This document shows positions 1-8,450 of a stretch of DNA of 64,000 nt, piece after piece (position 1 is the stretch's first letter; every line of letters begins with the position of its first letter). This stretch comes from Sphingorhabdus_B arenilitoris. Lineage in GTDB: Bacteria; Pseudomonadota; Alphaproteobacteria; Sphingomonadales; Sphingomonadaceae. The DNA lies in NCBI RefSeq assembly GCF_042651485.1, contig NZ_JBHSDH010000013.1:1612001-1676000 (forward strand), given 5' to 3'. The notes beneath the pieces are model-generated. The model saw only the letters and a list, made by a program, of their open reading frames with translations, was not told the origin of the DNA and ran no database searches. Both the position numbers and the translations under genes were made by a program.

Positions 1-585
1 TTGTTCGGCGGATAAATAGGCGTTGCGCGATGATAGCGCGAGCCCATCGGTATCGCGCATCGTCGGCACACCGATAATCTGAAGATTGAAATCCAAATCA
101 AGCGCCATACGGCGGATTACGGCGAGCTGTTGAAAATCTTTTTCGCCAAAAAAGGCATAGCTGGGCCGCACTTGGTTGAATAGTTTCGCCACCACCAGCG
201 CGACACCGTCAAAATGCCCAGGCCGCGCCGCCCCGCAAAAATCATCAGATAGGCCGGTCATATGGATGCTCGTCGAAAACCCCGCCGGATATACTGTCTC
301 TGGCCCCGGAGCCCACAGCAGATCGACCCCGGCCTGCGTCAACATCGCCTGATCCTTCTCCATCGGGCGCGGATAGGCGTCCAGATCCTCGCCCGCACCA
401 AATTGTTTGGGATTCACAAATATTGACACAACCACCGCATCCGCTTCGTTCCTTGCTCGGCGGACCAGCTCCATATGGCCCGCATGCAGCGCGCCCATTG
501 TCGGGACCAGAGCGATGCTCTTGCCTTGCGCTTTTAAGCTGCGAATATTGTCCCGCAATGAGTCAAGCTGATTGATTGTTTGCAC
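1..585 (-). CDS. panC: Pantothenate synthetase, 3' end cut by window edge
   Basis: Joins pantoate and beta-alanine with ATP to form pantothenate (vitamin B5, coenzyme A pathway) in the cytosol. The visible 195 codons read from a GTG at 585. They contain the nucleotide-binding VPTMGALHAGH segment (residues 27-37, HxGH type) and, near the left edge, the conserved LSSRNAYLS stretch, both diagnostic of PanC. The C-terminal part lies outside the window. The GTG start is preceded by a weak AAGGGCAAGG. The gene is divergent from mipZ, with about 75 bp between the starts. Identification is secure; the exact start is less so. Confidence 0.95.
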   Translation of the reverse strand, partial: MQTINQLDSLRDNIRSLKAQGKSIALVPTMGALHAGHMELVRRARNEADAVVVSIFVNPKQFGAGEDLDAYPRPMEKDQAMLTQAGVDLLWAPGPETVYPAGFSTSIHMTGLSDDFCGAARPGHFDGVALVVAKLFNQVRPSYAFFGEKDFQQLAVIRRMALDLDFNLQIIGVPTMRDTDGLALSSRNAYLSAEQ

Positions 586-659
586 GCTGCCTTGCCCTTG
601 ATTATGGAAGTTGCGGCTTATCTAAGCCAATAAACAATAGGGGGCAATTGCAGAGCGAA

Positions 660-1442
660 ATGGCTGGCGCGCATCATATAGTATTCGCCAATGAAAAGGG
701 CGGAACTGGCAAATCCACAACCGCGGTCCATGTGGCCATTGCATTGGCCGCACGCGGGGCCAAAGTCGCCTGCATTGACCTCGATAGCCGGCAGCGCACG
801 CTCTATCGCTATTTGGAAAACCGCCAGGAAACGATGAAACGGCGCGATGTCATATTGCCCATTCCCGATTTTGAAGTTTTCGAACATGATTCGCTCGCGC
901 GGCTGGAACGCATGACCGAGCATTATGAAAAAAGCCATGATTTCATCCTGTTCGATACTCCGGGACGTGACGATCAATATGCCCGGTTCGTGGCCACCCG
1001 CGCCAATACGCTGGTCACGCCGATCAATGACAGCTTTGTCGATTTTGACTTGATCGGACAGGTTGACCCCGAAACATTTAAGGTGAAGCGGCTCAGCTTT
1101 TATGCTGAACTTATCTGGGAAGCGCGCAAGGCGCGGGCCAAAACAGACGGGGTGACGATCGACTGGATCGTCGTGCGCAACCGTGTGCAAAGCGTCGAAG
1201 CCCGCAATCAACAGCGGATGAGCGATGCGATAGACGAGCTTTCCAAACGGGTTGGTTTTCGGACGATATCGGGATTAAACGAGCGGGTTATTTACCGTGA
1301 GCTATTCCCATCGGGCTTAACGCTGATCGACAAAGGGCATTTGGGACAGTTGGGAACCGCACATATCGCCGCACGCCAGGAATTGCGCGAATTGGTCACG
1401 GGGCTGGCGCTGCCCAGCCGTAGCAAAGCGGAATTGGTATAA
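660..1442 (+). CDS. mipZ: Division-plane positioning ATPase MipZ
   Basis: ParA/MinD-family ATPase that in alphaproteobacteria forms a gradient from the ParB/origin complex and inhibits FtsZ assembly away from midcell. With the start at 660 it has 260 residues. It shows the deviant Walker A motif KGGTGKST at residues 13-20, a Walker B FILFDTPG segment, the NDSFVDFD signature and a VIYRELFPSGLTL segment near the C-terminus, all characteristic of MipZ rather than of ParA. The frame is open upstream to 576, but homologous sequence begins at MAGAHHIVFANEK, so I chose that ATG; its ribosome site is poor. The stop overlaps the next ATG by one base (TAATG), so translation is probably coupled to the J-domain gene. 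Confidence 0.93.
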   Translation: MAGAHHIVFANEKGGTGKSTTAVHVAIALAARGAKVACIDLDSRQRTLYRYLENRQETMKRRDVILPIPDFEVFEHDSLARLERMTEHYEKSHDFILFDTPGRDDQYARFVATRANTLVTPINDSFVDFDLIGQVDPETFKVKRLSFYAELIWEARKARAKTDGVTIDWIVVRNRVQSVEARNQQRMSDAIDELSKRVGFRTISGLNERVIYRELFPSGLTLIDKGHLGQLGTAHIAARQELRELVTGLALPSRSKAELV

Positions 1443-1846
1443 TGCTCATTCTTCTGGGCCTTATCGCCGTGGCGCTTGGCTGGGCCTTATGGACGAAAAA
1501 GCTGCTGCCGTCGCAGCTTTTGCCGGCGTTGCTGATTATCGCGGGCGCAGGCATTACCGTAAAGGGGCAGTTTCTGGGCGGGATCGCCGTCCTTGTGATT
1601 GGCATTGCGTGGTTTGCGGGCAAAAGAAAGCCGGTCAATCAACATCAAAGCCGCGCCTATCAGCTCGATCAGGCGCGCAGCTTGTTAGGGATTACCGGTG
1701 AATATGACGCCGACCTAGTGCGCGCGCAGCACCGCAAGCTGATTACCGAAAATCATCCCGATACCGGCGGTAGCGACGAACGCGCGGCCATGTTGAACAA
1801 GGCCCGCGATCTGCTATTGGCAGAACTTACCAAGCAACAACCATAA
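1442..1846 (+). CDS. Membrane-anchored J-domain protein
   Basis: A 134-residue protein with two predicted membrane helices (about residues 1-18 and 24-60) followed by a short cytosolic J-domain (about 75-132) carrying the HPD triad at 105-107. The arrangement resembles the Tim14/Pam18 type of inner-membrane J-protein, which stimulates DnaK/Hsp70 at a membrane site. No Gly/Phe-rich or zinc-finger region follows, so it is not DnaJ itself. The start overlaps the mipZ stop, so the two are translated together. The partner protein cannot be read from the sequence. Confidence 0.85.
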   Translation: MLILLGLIAVALGWALWTKKLLPSQLLPALLIIAGAGITVKGQFLGGIAVLVIGIAWFAGKRKPVNQHQSRAYQLDQARSLLGITGEYDADLVRAQHRKLITENHPDTGGSDERAAMLNKARDLLLAELTKQQP

Positions 1847-1866
1847 GACAACAGAGGAACGCCGCA

Positions 1867-3267
1867 ATGCCCTCCCCCCAAAGCCATATATTCCATCCCA
1901 CATCTTTACGCGAATATGACATCAGGGGCATTGTGGGTCAGACGCTCGACGATAAAGACGCCTACGCCATTGGCCGCAGTTTTGGCACGTTACTGGGGCG
2001 AACAGGGGGCAAATGCGTCGCGGTCGGCTATGATGGCCGGCTGAGCTCGCCCATATTGGAAGAGGCATTGGTGCGCGGATTGAATGACAGCGGCATCGAC
2101 GCGCTGCGGATCGGCATGGGGCCAACCCCGATGCTATATTATGCCGAAGCATCGCTCGATCATGTCGATGGCGGCATAGAGATAACCGGCAGCCATAATC
2201 CCCCCGATTATAACGGCTTCAAAATGGTATTTCAGGGACGACCGTTTTTTGGCGCGGATATCCAAAGGCTGGGCCATATGGCGGCGGCGGGAGATTGGGA
2301 CAGCCCGGCTCCCGGTTCGGCATCGTCCTATGATATAATGGATGATTATGTCGAACGCCTCCTTCACGGCCTTCCCGATTGCGGGTTTCGCATCGGTTGG
2401 GATGCGGGAAATGGTGCGGCGGGACCAGTGATCGAGCGTCTGGTTAAGAAGATGCCAGGTGAACATCATCTTTTGTTTGTGGATGTGGATGGCCAGTTTC
2501 CCAATCATCATCCCGATCCCACCGACGAAGCTACGCTGGACGACCTGAAACGGCTTGTCGCGGAAAAGAAGCTCGATTTTGGAGTGGCTTTTGATGGCGA
2601 TGGCGACCGGATCGGCGCGATTGACAGTATGGGCCGCGTGATCTGGGGCGATCAATTGCTACAGATTTACGCCGAACATTTGCTGAGCGATATGCCCGGC
2701 GCAACGATTATCGCCGATGTGAAGGCAAGTCAGGCGCTCTATGACCGGATCGCCGAATTGGGCGGAAAGCCCTTGATGTGGAAAACGGGGCATAGCCTGA
2801 TCAAGTCCAAAATGAAGGAAACGGGCAGCCCATTGGCGGGCGAAATGAGCGGCCATGTGTTTTTCAAACATGATTATTATGGATTTGACGATGCGATCTA
2901 CGCCGCGCTCCGTTTGATTCGGGCGAGCGCTGATCTGGGCAAAAGCGTGACCCAGATGCGCAGCGAAATGCCCGAAATGATCAACACTCCCGAAATGCGC
3001 TTTCAAGTGGACGAAAGCCGCAAATTTGCTGTTATCGATGAAGTGCTGGCGCGGTTGTCAGCAGAGGGCGCGGACGTCAATGACACCGACGGCGCACGCG
3101 TAAATACCGACGATGGCTGGTGGCTGCTGCGCGCCAGCAACACGCAGGACGTGCTGGTCGCGCGGGCAGAGGCGTCAAGTGAGGCGGGGCTAGAGCGGTT
3201 AATGGCACAAATCGACGCGCAGCTTGCGGCCAGCGGTCTGGAACGCGGAGAGACGGTGGGGCATTGA
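1867..3267 (+). CDS. pgmG: Phosphoglucomutase/phosphomannomutase
   Basis: Alpha-D-phosphohexomutase that interconverts glucose or mannose 1- and 6-phosphates, supplying nucleotide-sugar precursors for surface polysaccharide. The 466 residues fit the bifunctional bacterial class. Visible motifs are the phosphoserine loop GGIEITGSHNPP (catalytic Ser109), the metal loop DGDGDR (243-248) and the sugar-specificity loop GEMSGH. A ribosome site AGAGGA sits about 8 bases before the ATG. The next gene starts inside its stop codon. The symbol follows sphingomonad PgmG; AlgC/ManB-type naming would be equally defensible, and sugar preference cannot be told from sequence. Confidence 0.92.
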   Translation: MPSPQSHIFHPTSLREYDIRGIVGQTLDDKDAYAIGRSFGTLLGRTGGKCVAVGYDGRLSSPILEEALVRGLNDSGIDALRIGMGPTPMLYYAEASLDHVDGGIEITGSHNPPDYNGFKMVFQGRPFFGADIQRLGHMAAAGDWDSPAPGSASSYDIMDDYVERLLHGLPDCGFRIGWDAGNGAAGPVIERLVKKMPGEHHLLFVDVDGQFPNHHPDPTDEATLDDLKRLVAEKKLDFGVAFDGDGDRIGAIDSMGRVIWGDQLLQIYAEHLLSDMPGATIIADVKASQALYDRIAELGGKPLMWKTGHSLIKSKMKETGSPLAGEMSGHVFFKHDYYGFDDAIYAALRLIRASADLGKSVTQMRSEMPEMINTPEMRFQVDESRKFAVIDEVLARLSAEGADVNDTDGARVNTDDGWWLLRASNTQDVLVARAEASSEAGLERLMAQIDAQLAASGLERGETVGH

Positions 3268-4151
3268 AAATAAGTAAAAAAGGGCTGATCTATTTTGCGC
3301 TATCCGGACTATTATGCGGCGCAGGAGTGATTTTGCTATTCGGGCATATGTCCACGCGCCCGACCCCGTCAAATGTCGGCAGGATGGCCGCTAATGAGCA
3401 GGAAATAGCTTTAACAGCCGAGGATGGCGTCCGAATATCGGCAAGCTATTTCCCTGCCCAGCAAACAGATGCGCCGGTTATATTATTGCTGCATGGCAAC
3501 GGCGCATCTCGCCGCCAATTTACGAGCCATGTTGCGTGGCTCAATCGGTCTGGTTTTTCGGCCATGGCGATTGATTTTCGGGGCCATGGGGAGTCGCAAT
3601 TGCAACCAAAAAGCTTTGGCTATTTTGAATCAAGAGATGCCGAGGCAGCTGTCCGGTGGATCAAGCAACAACAGCCGCAAGCAAAAATCGGCGTCATCGG
3701 CGTGTCGCTTGGCGGGGCGGCATCGCTGACTGGCCCCAATGGTCCCTTGCCAGTTGATGCTATGGTGCTGAAAGCGGTTTATCCAGATATTGATCGCGCC
3801 ATTCGCAACCGAATAGCAGTGCATGGCGGGTCGATATTATCTGCACTCCTTACCCCGTTACTTACCAACCAGGCCTATTTTCGTTTCGGGGTCGCGCCAG
3901 ATAAAGTCAGCCCGATCAAAAATGCTGATAGATTCGACAAACCCGTCCTCGTCATTGGCGGCGAAAAGGACAGTTACACCCCCGTGGCAGAGAGCGAGGC
4001 ATTGTCTAATGCTTTTACAGGGCAAAGCTGGCTTTGGATTGTTGGCAAGCTGGAGCATGACCAACTCAGCGATTTAGAAGACATCGTTTATCAGGAGCGC
4101 ATCGTCCGTTTTTTCAATGAAAGCTTGAAACAAGCAGGCACGCGAAAATGA
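3264..4151 (+). CDS. Membrane-anchored alpha/beta hydrolase
   Basis: Serine hydrolase of the alpha/beta fold, 295 residues, with an N-terminal membrane anchor (about 7-27). The oxyanion segment LLLHGNG lies at 75-80, the nucleophile elbow GVSLGG has Ser148, and acid and histidine candidates lie in GGEKDSYTP and KLEHDQL near the C-terminus. The start is a TTG whose last two bases form part of the upstream TGA, so translation is coupled to the mutase gene. It overlaps the following gene by four bases (ATGA). The substrate is unknown. The location suggests the inner membrane with the catalytic domain outside, but this is inference. Confidence 0.82.
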   Translation: MKISKKGLIYFALSGLLCGAGVILLFGHMSTRPTPSNVGRMAANEQEIALTAEDGVRISASYFPAQQTDAPVILLLHGNGASRRQFTSHVAWLNRSGFSAMAIDFRGHGESQLQPKSFGYFESRDAEAAVRWIKQQQPQAKIGVIGVSLGGAASLTGPNGPLPVDAMVLKAVYPDIDRAIRNRIAVHGGSILSALLTPLLTNQAYFRFGVAPDKVSPIKNADRFDKPVLVIGGEKDSYTPVAESEALSNAFTGQSWLWIVGKLEHDQLSDLEDIVYQERIVRFFNESLKQAGTRK

Positions 4152-4822
4152 CCCCCCGCATCCATCTTGGCACGGCCCATGTCCCGGGCGGGGAGGATTT
4201 GCATCTCTATAGCCGCGGCGATGATTTTATGATCGTGCTCGACCGCAATGAGCTGATGAGCACGCGGATGCAGGGCAGCGAGATTGCGCTCGCCGAAATG
4301 AGTATCGAACGGATCAGTCACTGCGCAGCGCCGCATTTGCTCATCGGCGGATATGGCATGGGTTTCACGCTGCGCGCTGCGCTCGCCAAACTGAACTCGC
4401 AGGCCCGCGTCACGGTGGCGGAACTGGTTCCCGAAATTATCGCATGGGCACAAGGACCAATGGCCAAAATCGCCAATGGTTGCCTTGATGATCCGCGTGT
4501 CACTTTGACCATGGGCGATGTTGCGCAAGTCATCGGCGCGGCGGATCGCAGCTATGACGCCATATTGCTGGACGTCGATAATGGCCCCGACGGATTGGTG
4601 CGGGCGGGCAATGACGGACTATATTCACCCGCAGGATTGCAAGCAGCCAAGCGGGCGTTACGCCCCCGCGGCGTGCTGGCCATATGGTCGGCGGCACCCG
4701 ACCCCCGCTTTACCAAAAGGATCAAGCAAGCGGGCTTTGCGGTCGATGAAGTCCCCGTACGCGCCCGCACCAATGGCAAAGGCCCCCGCCATGTAATCTG
4801 GTTTGCGCGAAAAGCGGAATAG
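4148..4822 (+). CDS. Spermidine-synthase-like methyltransferase-fold protein
   Basis: 224 residues with the Rossmann fold shared by polyamine aminopropyltransferases and class I methyltransferases. Visible are a glycine-rich LLIGGYGMGFT loop (about 61-71), the acidic strand end AELVPEII and the LLDVDNGPDGL segment at the expected active-site position. It lacks the N-terminal beta domain of true spermidine synthase and is shorter than the usual 280-300 residues. An aminopropyltransferase role is therefore uncertain; a SAM-dependent methyltransferase is the main alternative. It is the third member of a tightly coupled three-gene unit (mutase, hydrolase, this gene). Confidence 0.75.
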   Translation: MTPRIHLGTAHVPGGEDLHLYSRGDDFMIVLDRNELMSTRMQGSEIALAEMSIERISHCAAPHLLIGGYGMGFTLRAALAKLNSQARVTVAELVPEIIAWAQGPMAKIANGCLDDPRVTLTMGDVAQVIGAADRSYDAILLDVDNGPDGLVRAGNDGLYSPAGLQAAKRALRPRGVLAIWSAAPDPRFTKRIKQAGFAVDEVPVRARTNGKGPRHVIWFARKAE

Positions 4823-4902
4823 ACCTCTCCTTAGCCAGCATAAATCCTGCCTTCCCTTTTCGCTGCGCTTCGCCTTATAGTTTACGAGCAGAGGAGAATG
4901 AT

Positions 4903-5547
4903 GTGCCGCGATTGACCGAAATGGCCCGGGATCAGGTTGAAGATCCCTATATTTTGAAACTCTACACCGCGTTATTCGGGGAGCGTGACCCGGTGGCAGA
5001 GCCGGGCACCGCGACCGGCACCCCTGGCAATTGGTGGACCGTTTTTGCGCAGGTGCCCGACGCCTTCAAACACACAACCGAAGGATTTGGCTTTTACCGC
5101 AGCAAAAACCGAAAGCTGCCTGATCAGTTGCGTGAATTGGGACAGACACGCGCCGGTTACCTTGTCGGATCGCGCTTTGTCTATTCGCAGCATATGAAGG
5201 CCGCGCGTTTTTCCGGCCTGACAGAGGATCAGGTGCAAGCCATAGATCATTGGAATGTGGCCGATTGTTTCGATGCGAAGGAACGGGCGGTACTGGCCTA
5301 TACCGATGCGCTGGTCCTGCAATATGGGCGGGTGCCCGATGCGGTATTTGACGCGTTGAAGCAGTATTTGAGCGAGACCGAGATTATTGAGCTAACCTAT
5401 ATCACCTGCACCTATATGATGCACGGGGTTATGAGCCGGGCGCTGCGGCTCGAATATGATGATGTGGATGATCCCGTGAGCGAAGTGCCCGCCCCCGAAG
5501 GCGCGACCGCCGACGTCATGGGTATGGTCGATAAAAGAGAGAAATAG
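4903..5547 (+). CDS. Carboxymuconolactone decarboxylase family protein
   Basis: 214-residue member of the AhpD/CMD helical fold family. The region around RELGQTRAGYLVGSRFVYSQH (residues 78-98) corresponds to the conserved helix that in AhpD carries Glu-x-x-x-x-Cys-x-x-Cys-x-x-x-His. Here both cysteines are absent (Tyr, Gly and Ser are seen instead), so it belongs to the non-redox branch with unknown substrate. The start is GTG, chosen because GAGGAG stands six bases upstream and the two adjacent ATGs are out of frame. The VOC gene follows after 9 bases, so the two are probably cotranscribed. Confidence 0.82.
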   Translation: MPRLTEMARDQVEDPYILKLYTALFGERDPVAEPGTATGTPGNWWTVFAQVPDAFKHTTEGFGFYRSKNRKLPDQLRELGQTRAGYLVGSRFVYSQHMKAARFSGLTEDQVQAIDHWNVADCFDAKERAVLAYTDALVLQYGRVPDAVFDALKQYLSETEIIELTYITCTYMMHGVMSRALRLEYDDVDDPVSEVPAPEGATADVMGMVDKREK

Positions 5548-5556
5548 GAGCAGGAT

Positions 5557-5943
5557 ATGGGCTATCACCATCTGGCATTGGCCGCGAAGGATATGAAGGC
5601 GGTCCACGATTTTTACGAAGGCGTGATGGGATTTGAACTCGTCAAGGTGGAAATCGCGCCGGTGATGGGCGGCGGATGGGGCAAGCATTTTTTCTACCGC
5701 ATGGACGGCGATGACAGCAAATGGAATGCGGCGGGGCTTGATGTGCTGGAAATAGACCATAACTGGTGCCACTCGGTTTACACCCGTGACCCTAACGGCA
5801 ATATGGTCGAATTCTGCCTGACCACCGGCAGCTTTGACGATGCCGACCGCGCCCGCGCGATTGCTGCGCTTGATGAAACCGAAATGCACGCCAGCCCAGC
5901 GCCCGCAATGATGAAGCACTGGCTGGCCAAAGACGCGGTATAA
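5557..5943 (+). CDS. VOC-family protein with apparent internal deletion
   Basis: Glyoxalase/bleomycin-resistance (VOC) fold protein, only 128 residues. The N-terminal module (YHHLALAAKDM.., residues 3-13) and the C-terminal strand RDPNGNMVEF are clear. The middle, where a second module with its own HIAF-type strand is expected, is missing: residue 53 (DDSK) runs straight into WNAAGLDVLEIDHNWCHSVY. I judge this to be an in-frame loss of roughly 45 residues relative to the family layout, which would remove one metal-ligand position. The product may be inactive or altered. It ends immediately before the ATG of the helicase. Confidence 0.75.
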   Translation: MGYHHLALAAKDMKAVHDFYEGVMGFELVKVEIAPVMGGGWGKHFFYRMDGDDSKWNAAGLDVLEIDHNWCHSVYTRDPNGNMVEFCLTTGSFDDADRARAIAALDETEMHASPAPAMMKHWLAKDAV

Positions 5944-8358
5944 ATGGCGGATGAACCAGCGGCAACATTGCCGCATATCATAAATGACTGGTTTGCCGAA
6001 CGCGGGTGGAAACCGCGCAGGCATCAGCTGGAGATGGTAGCAGCCGCCCGGCAGGGCAAAGATGCGCTGCTTATCGCCGCAACGGGGGCGGGTAAGACTC
6101 TGGCTGGTTTTTTGCCGACCCTGTGCGAATTGCCCGGCGAGGATTATCTCCATACACTCTATGTCTCACCGCTGAAAGCGCTTGCCACAGATGTGCGGCG
6201 CAATTTGCTGGTCCCTATTGAGGAGATGGGCCTGCCGATACGCGTCGAAACCCGCACCGGCGACACCCCGTCCGAGCGTAAAGCGCGGCAGCGCGCGCGG
6301 CCCCCACATATCTTACTGACCACGCCGGAATCGCTTTCACTGTTGCTAAGCTATCCCGAAAGCGAAGAACTATTTGCCAAGCTTCGGCGGATCATCATCG
6401 ATGAGGTTCATGCCTTTGCCAACAGCAAGCGGGGCGACCTGCTCAACCTTTCGCTCGCGCGGCTGCATAGCCTTTCGCCCGATATGCAGCGCGTGGCGCT
6501 ATCTGCGACCGTTGCCGATGGCGATGCCTATCGCGCTTGGCTCGCACCCTATGGCGATATGGACGCGGTGCAGCTGGTCGAGGGGATGGACGCAGCGCAG
6601 CCCGATTTGGCAATCCTGCTGCCCGAGGGCCGGGTGCCCTGGGCGGGGCATAGCGGCCATTATGCCGTGCCGCAGTTGCTGGAGGAAATTGGCCGCAACC
6701 GCACCACGCTGATTTTCTGCAACACACGCTTCCTCGCGGAATTTACTTTCCAGAAATTATGGGAATTGAATGACAGCAATCTGCCGATTGGTATCCATCA
6801 TGGCTCCTTATCGGTCGAGGCGCGGCGCAAGGTCGAGGGCGCGATGGCGCGCGGCGAATTGCGCGCTTTGGTGTGCACGGCCTCGCTCGATCTCGGGGTC
6901 GATTGGGGTAATGTCGATTGCGTCATCCAAATGGGCGCGCCCAAGGGATCGTCGCGGCTGCTGCAGCGGATTGGGCGGTCCAACCACCGGATGGATGAAC
7001 CGTCAAAGGCGATATTGGTGCCGGGCAATCGTTTCGAATATCTGGAGGCGCAGGCCGCCTTTGACGCCGTCGAAGAAGGTGTTCGGGACGGGGAGGTTTT
7101 TCGTCCCGGCGGATTGGATGTGCTGGCCCAATATATTATGGGCCGCGCCTGCAGCGGACCGTTTGACGAGGCGCAGCTTTTGTCAGAGGTGCAGTCGGCC
7201 CTGCCCTATAGCGGCATGGACGCCGAAACGCTGCACCGCGTGATCGAATTTGTGGCCACCGGCGGCTATGCACTTCGCGCCTATGATAAATTCAAAAAGC
7301 TGCGCCGCGATGCGGACGGATGCTGGCATTTGACCCATCCTCAATTCGCCGCACAATATCGGCTCAATGCCGGCATTATCGTGGACCTTCCGATGCTCGA
7401 TGTCCGATTTCGCAATGGCCGCAAATTGGGCAAGGTCGAAGAAAATTTCGCCGCGCAGCTAACACCGGGTAGCAGTTTCACCTTTGCCGGAATGCCGCTC
7501 GAGGTCGAAAGCATCAAGGAAACCGACCTGATTGTCCGCGCGGCAAAAAAAGCCGCGATGATCCCAAGCTATATGGGGGCACGCTTACCGCTGACCACCC
7601 ATTTGTCGCAGCGCGTGCGGGAATTTTTAACCGACCGCGCCGGATGGGCCCGCTTTCCCGATGATGTGCGCGAATGGCTGGAAATGCAGGATTATCGCAG
7701 CCAGATGCCCGAACCCGGGCAGCTCCTAATCGAAACATTCCCGCATCAGGACCGCCATTATATGGTGCTCTATCCTTTTGAAGGATGGAATGCGCATCAA
7801 TCGCTTGGGATGCTTTTAACCCGGCGGATGGAGGACCGGGGCCTCAAGCCATTGGGCTTTGTCGCCAATGATTATGCGCTGGCGGTGTGGAGCGTCGATC
7901 CCATAACCGAGCCAGCCCCGCTGTTAAGCGCCGACATATTGGCCGATGAATTTGCCGACTGGATCGAAGGTAGCTATCTGCTCAAACGCGCATTCCGCGA
8001 GGTCGCGGTGATTAGCGGCCTGATCGAGCGGCAACATCCGGGCAAACGGAAAACCGGCCGGCAAGTGACTTTTTCCAGCGATTTGATTTATGATGTGCTG
8101 CGCAAATATGAACCCGATCATTTGCTGTTGGAGGCGGCATGGGCCGATGCCCGGGCGCGGATGACCGATGTTGGACGGCTGGGCGATTTGCTGGACCGGG
8201 CGGCGGATACCATGCTGCATGTTGACCTCGACCGGATCAGTCCAATGGCGGTCCCCGTTCTGGTGATGATCGGCCGCGAAAGCGTGGCGCAAGGGTCAAC
8301 CGACGATGCGCTCTTAATTGAGGCCGAGTCCATGGCCGCCGCCGCAATGCGCCCGTAA
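5944..8358 (+). CDS. Lhr-like DEXH-box helicase (ligase-associated type)
   Basis: Superfamily 2 helicase of 804 residues, of the size of the Lhr-core or ligase-associated DNA-damage-response helicase. Motif I ATGAGKT is at 46-52, motif II IIDEVHAF near 150, motif III ALSATVAD, and motif VI QRIGRSNHR in the second RecA domain, followed by a winged-helix and Lhr-type C-terminal region. Members act in DNA repair and are often encoded with an ATP-dependent ligase, a nuclease and a PdeM phosphoesterase; none of these partners is next to it here. The ATG follows the upstream TAA directly, so it is likely cotranscribed with the VOC gene. Confidence 0.9.
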   Translation: MADEPAATLPHIINDWFAERGWKPRRHQLEMVAAARQGKDALLIAATGAGKTLAGFLPTLCELPGEDYLHTLYVSPLKALATDVRRNLLVPIEEMGLPIRVETRTGDTPSERKARQRARPPHILLTTPESLSLLLSYPESEELFAKLRRIIIDEVHAFANSKRGDLLNLSLARLHSLSPDMQRVALSATVADGDAYRAWLAPYGDMDAVQLVEGMDAAQPDLAILLPEGRVPWAGHSGHYAVPQLLEEIGRNRTTLIFCNTRFLAEFTFQKLWELNDSNLPIGIHHGSLSVEARRKVEGAMARGELRALVCTASLDLGVDWGNVDCVIQMGAPKGSSRLLQRIGRSNHRMDEPSKAILVPGNRFEYLEAQAAFDAVEEGVRDGEVFRPGGLDVLAQYIMGRACSGPFDEAQLLSEVQSALPYSGMDAETLHRVIEFVATGGYALRAYDKFKKLRRDADGCWHLTHPQFAAQYRLNAGIIVDLPMLDVRFRNGRKLGKVEENFAAQLTPGSSFTFAGMPLEVESIKETDLIVRAAKKAAMIPSYMGARLPLTTHLSQRVREFLTDRAGWARFPDDVREWLEMQDYRSQMPEPGQLLIETFPHQDRHYMVLYPFEGWNAHQSLGMLLTRRMEDRGLKPLGFVANDYALAVWSVDPITEPAPLLSADILADEFADWIEGSYLLKRAFREVAVISGLIERQHPGKRKTGRQVTFSSDLIYDVLRKYEPDHLLLEAAWADARARMTDVGRLGDLLDRAADTMLHVDLDRISPMAVPVLVMIGRESVAQGSTDDALLIEAESMAAAAMRP

Positions 8359-8450
8359 AATGTCGGATAAACGCCGCCGTTGTAAGCGTTTTTCCTACGC
8401 TTGCCCTGCTGCCCAAATGACCCTATCCTAGGGCCATAGGAGATGAGGAA

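Noticed and set aside
618..1211. Long open frame opposite mipZ
   Set aside because: Its codons mirror the real MipZ frame on the other strand, it has no ribosome site and no recognisable domain.
2134..2655. 173-residue open frame opposite the phosphohexomutase
   Set aside because: Lies entirely inside a well-supported enzyme gene and shows no family features; it arises from base composition.
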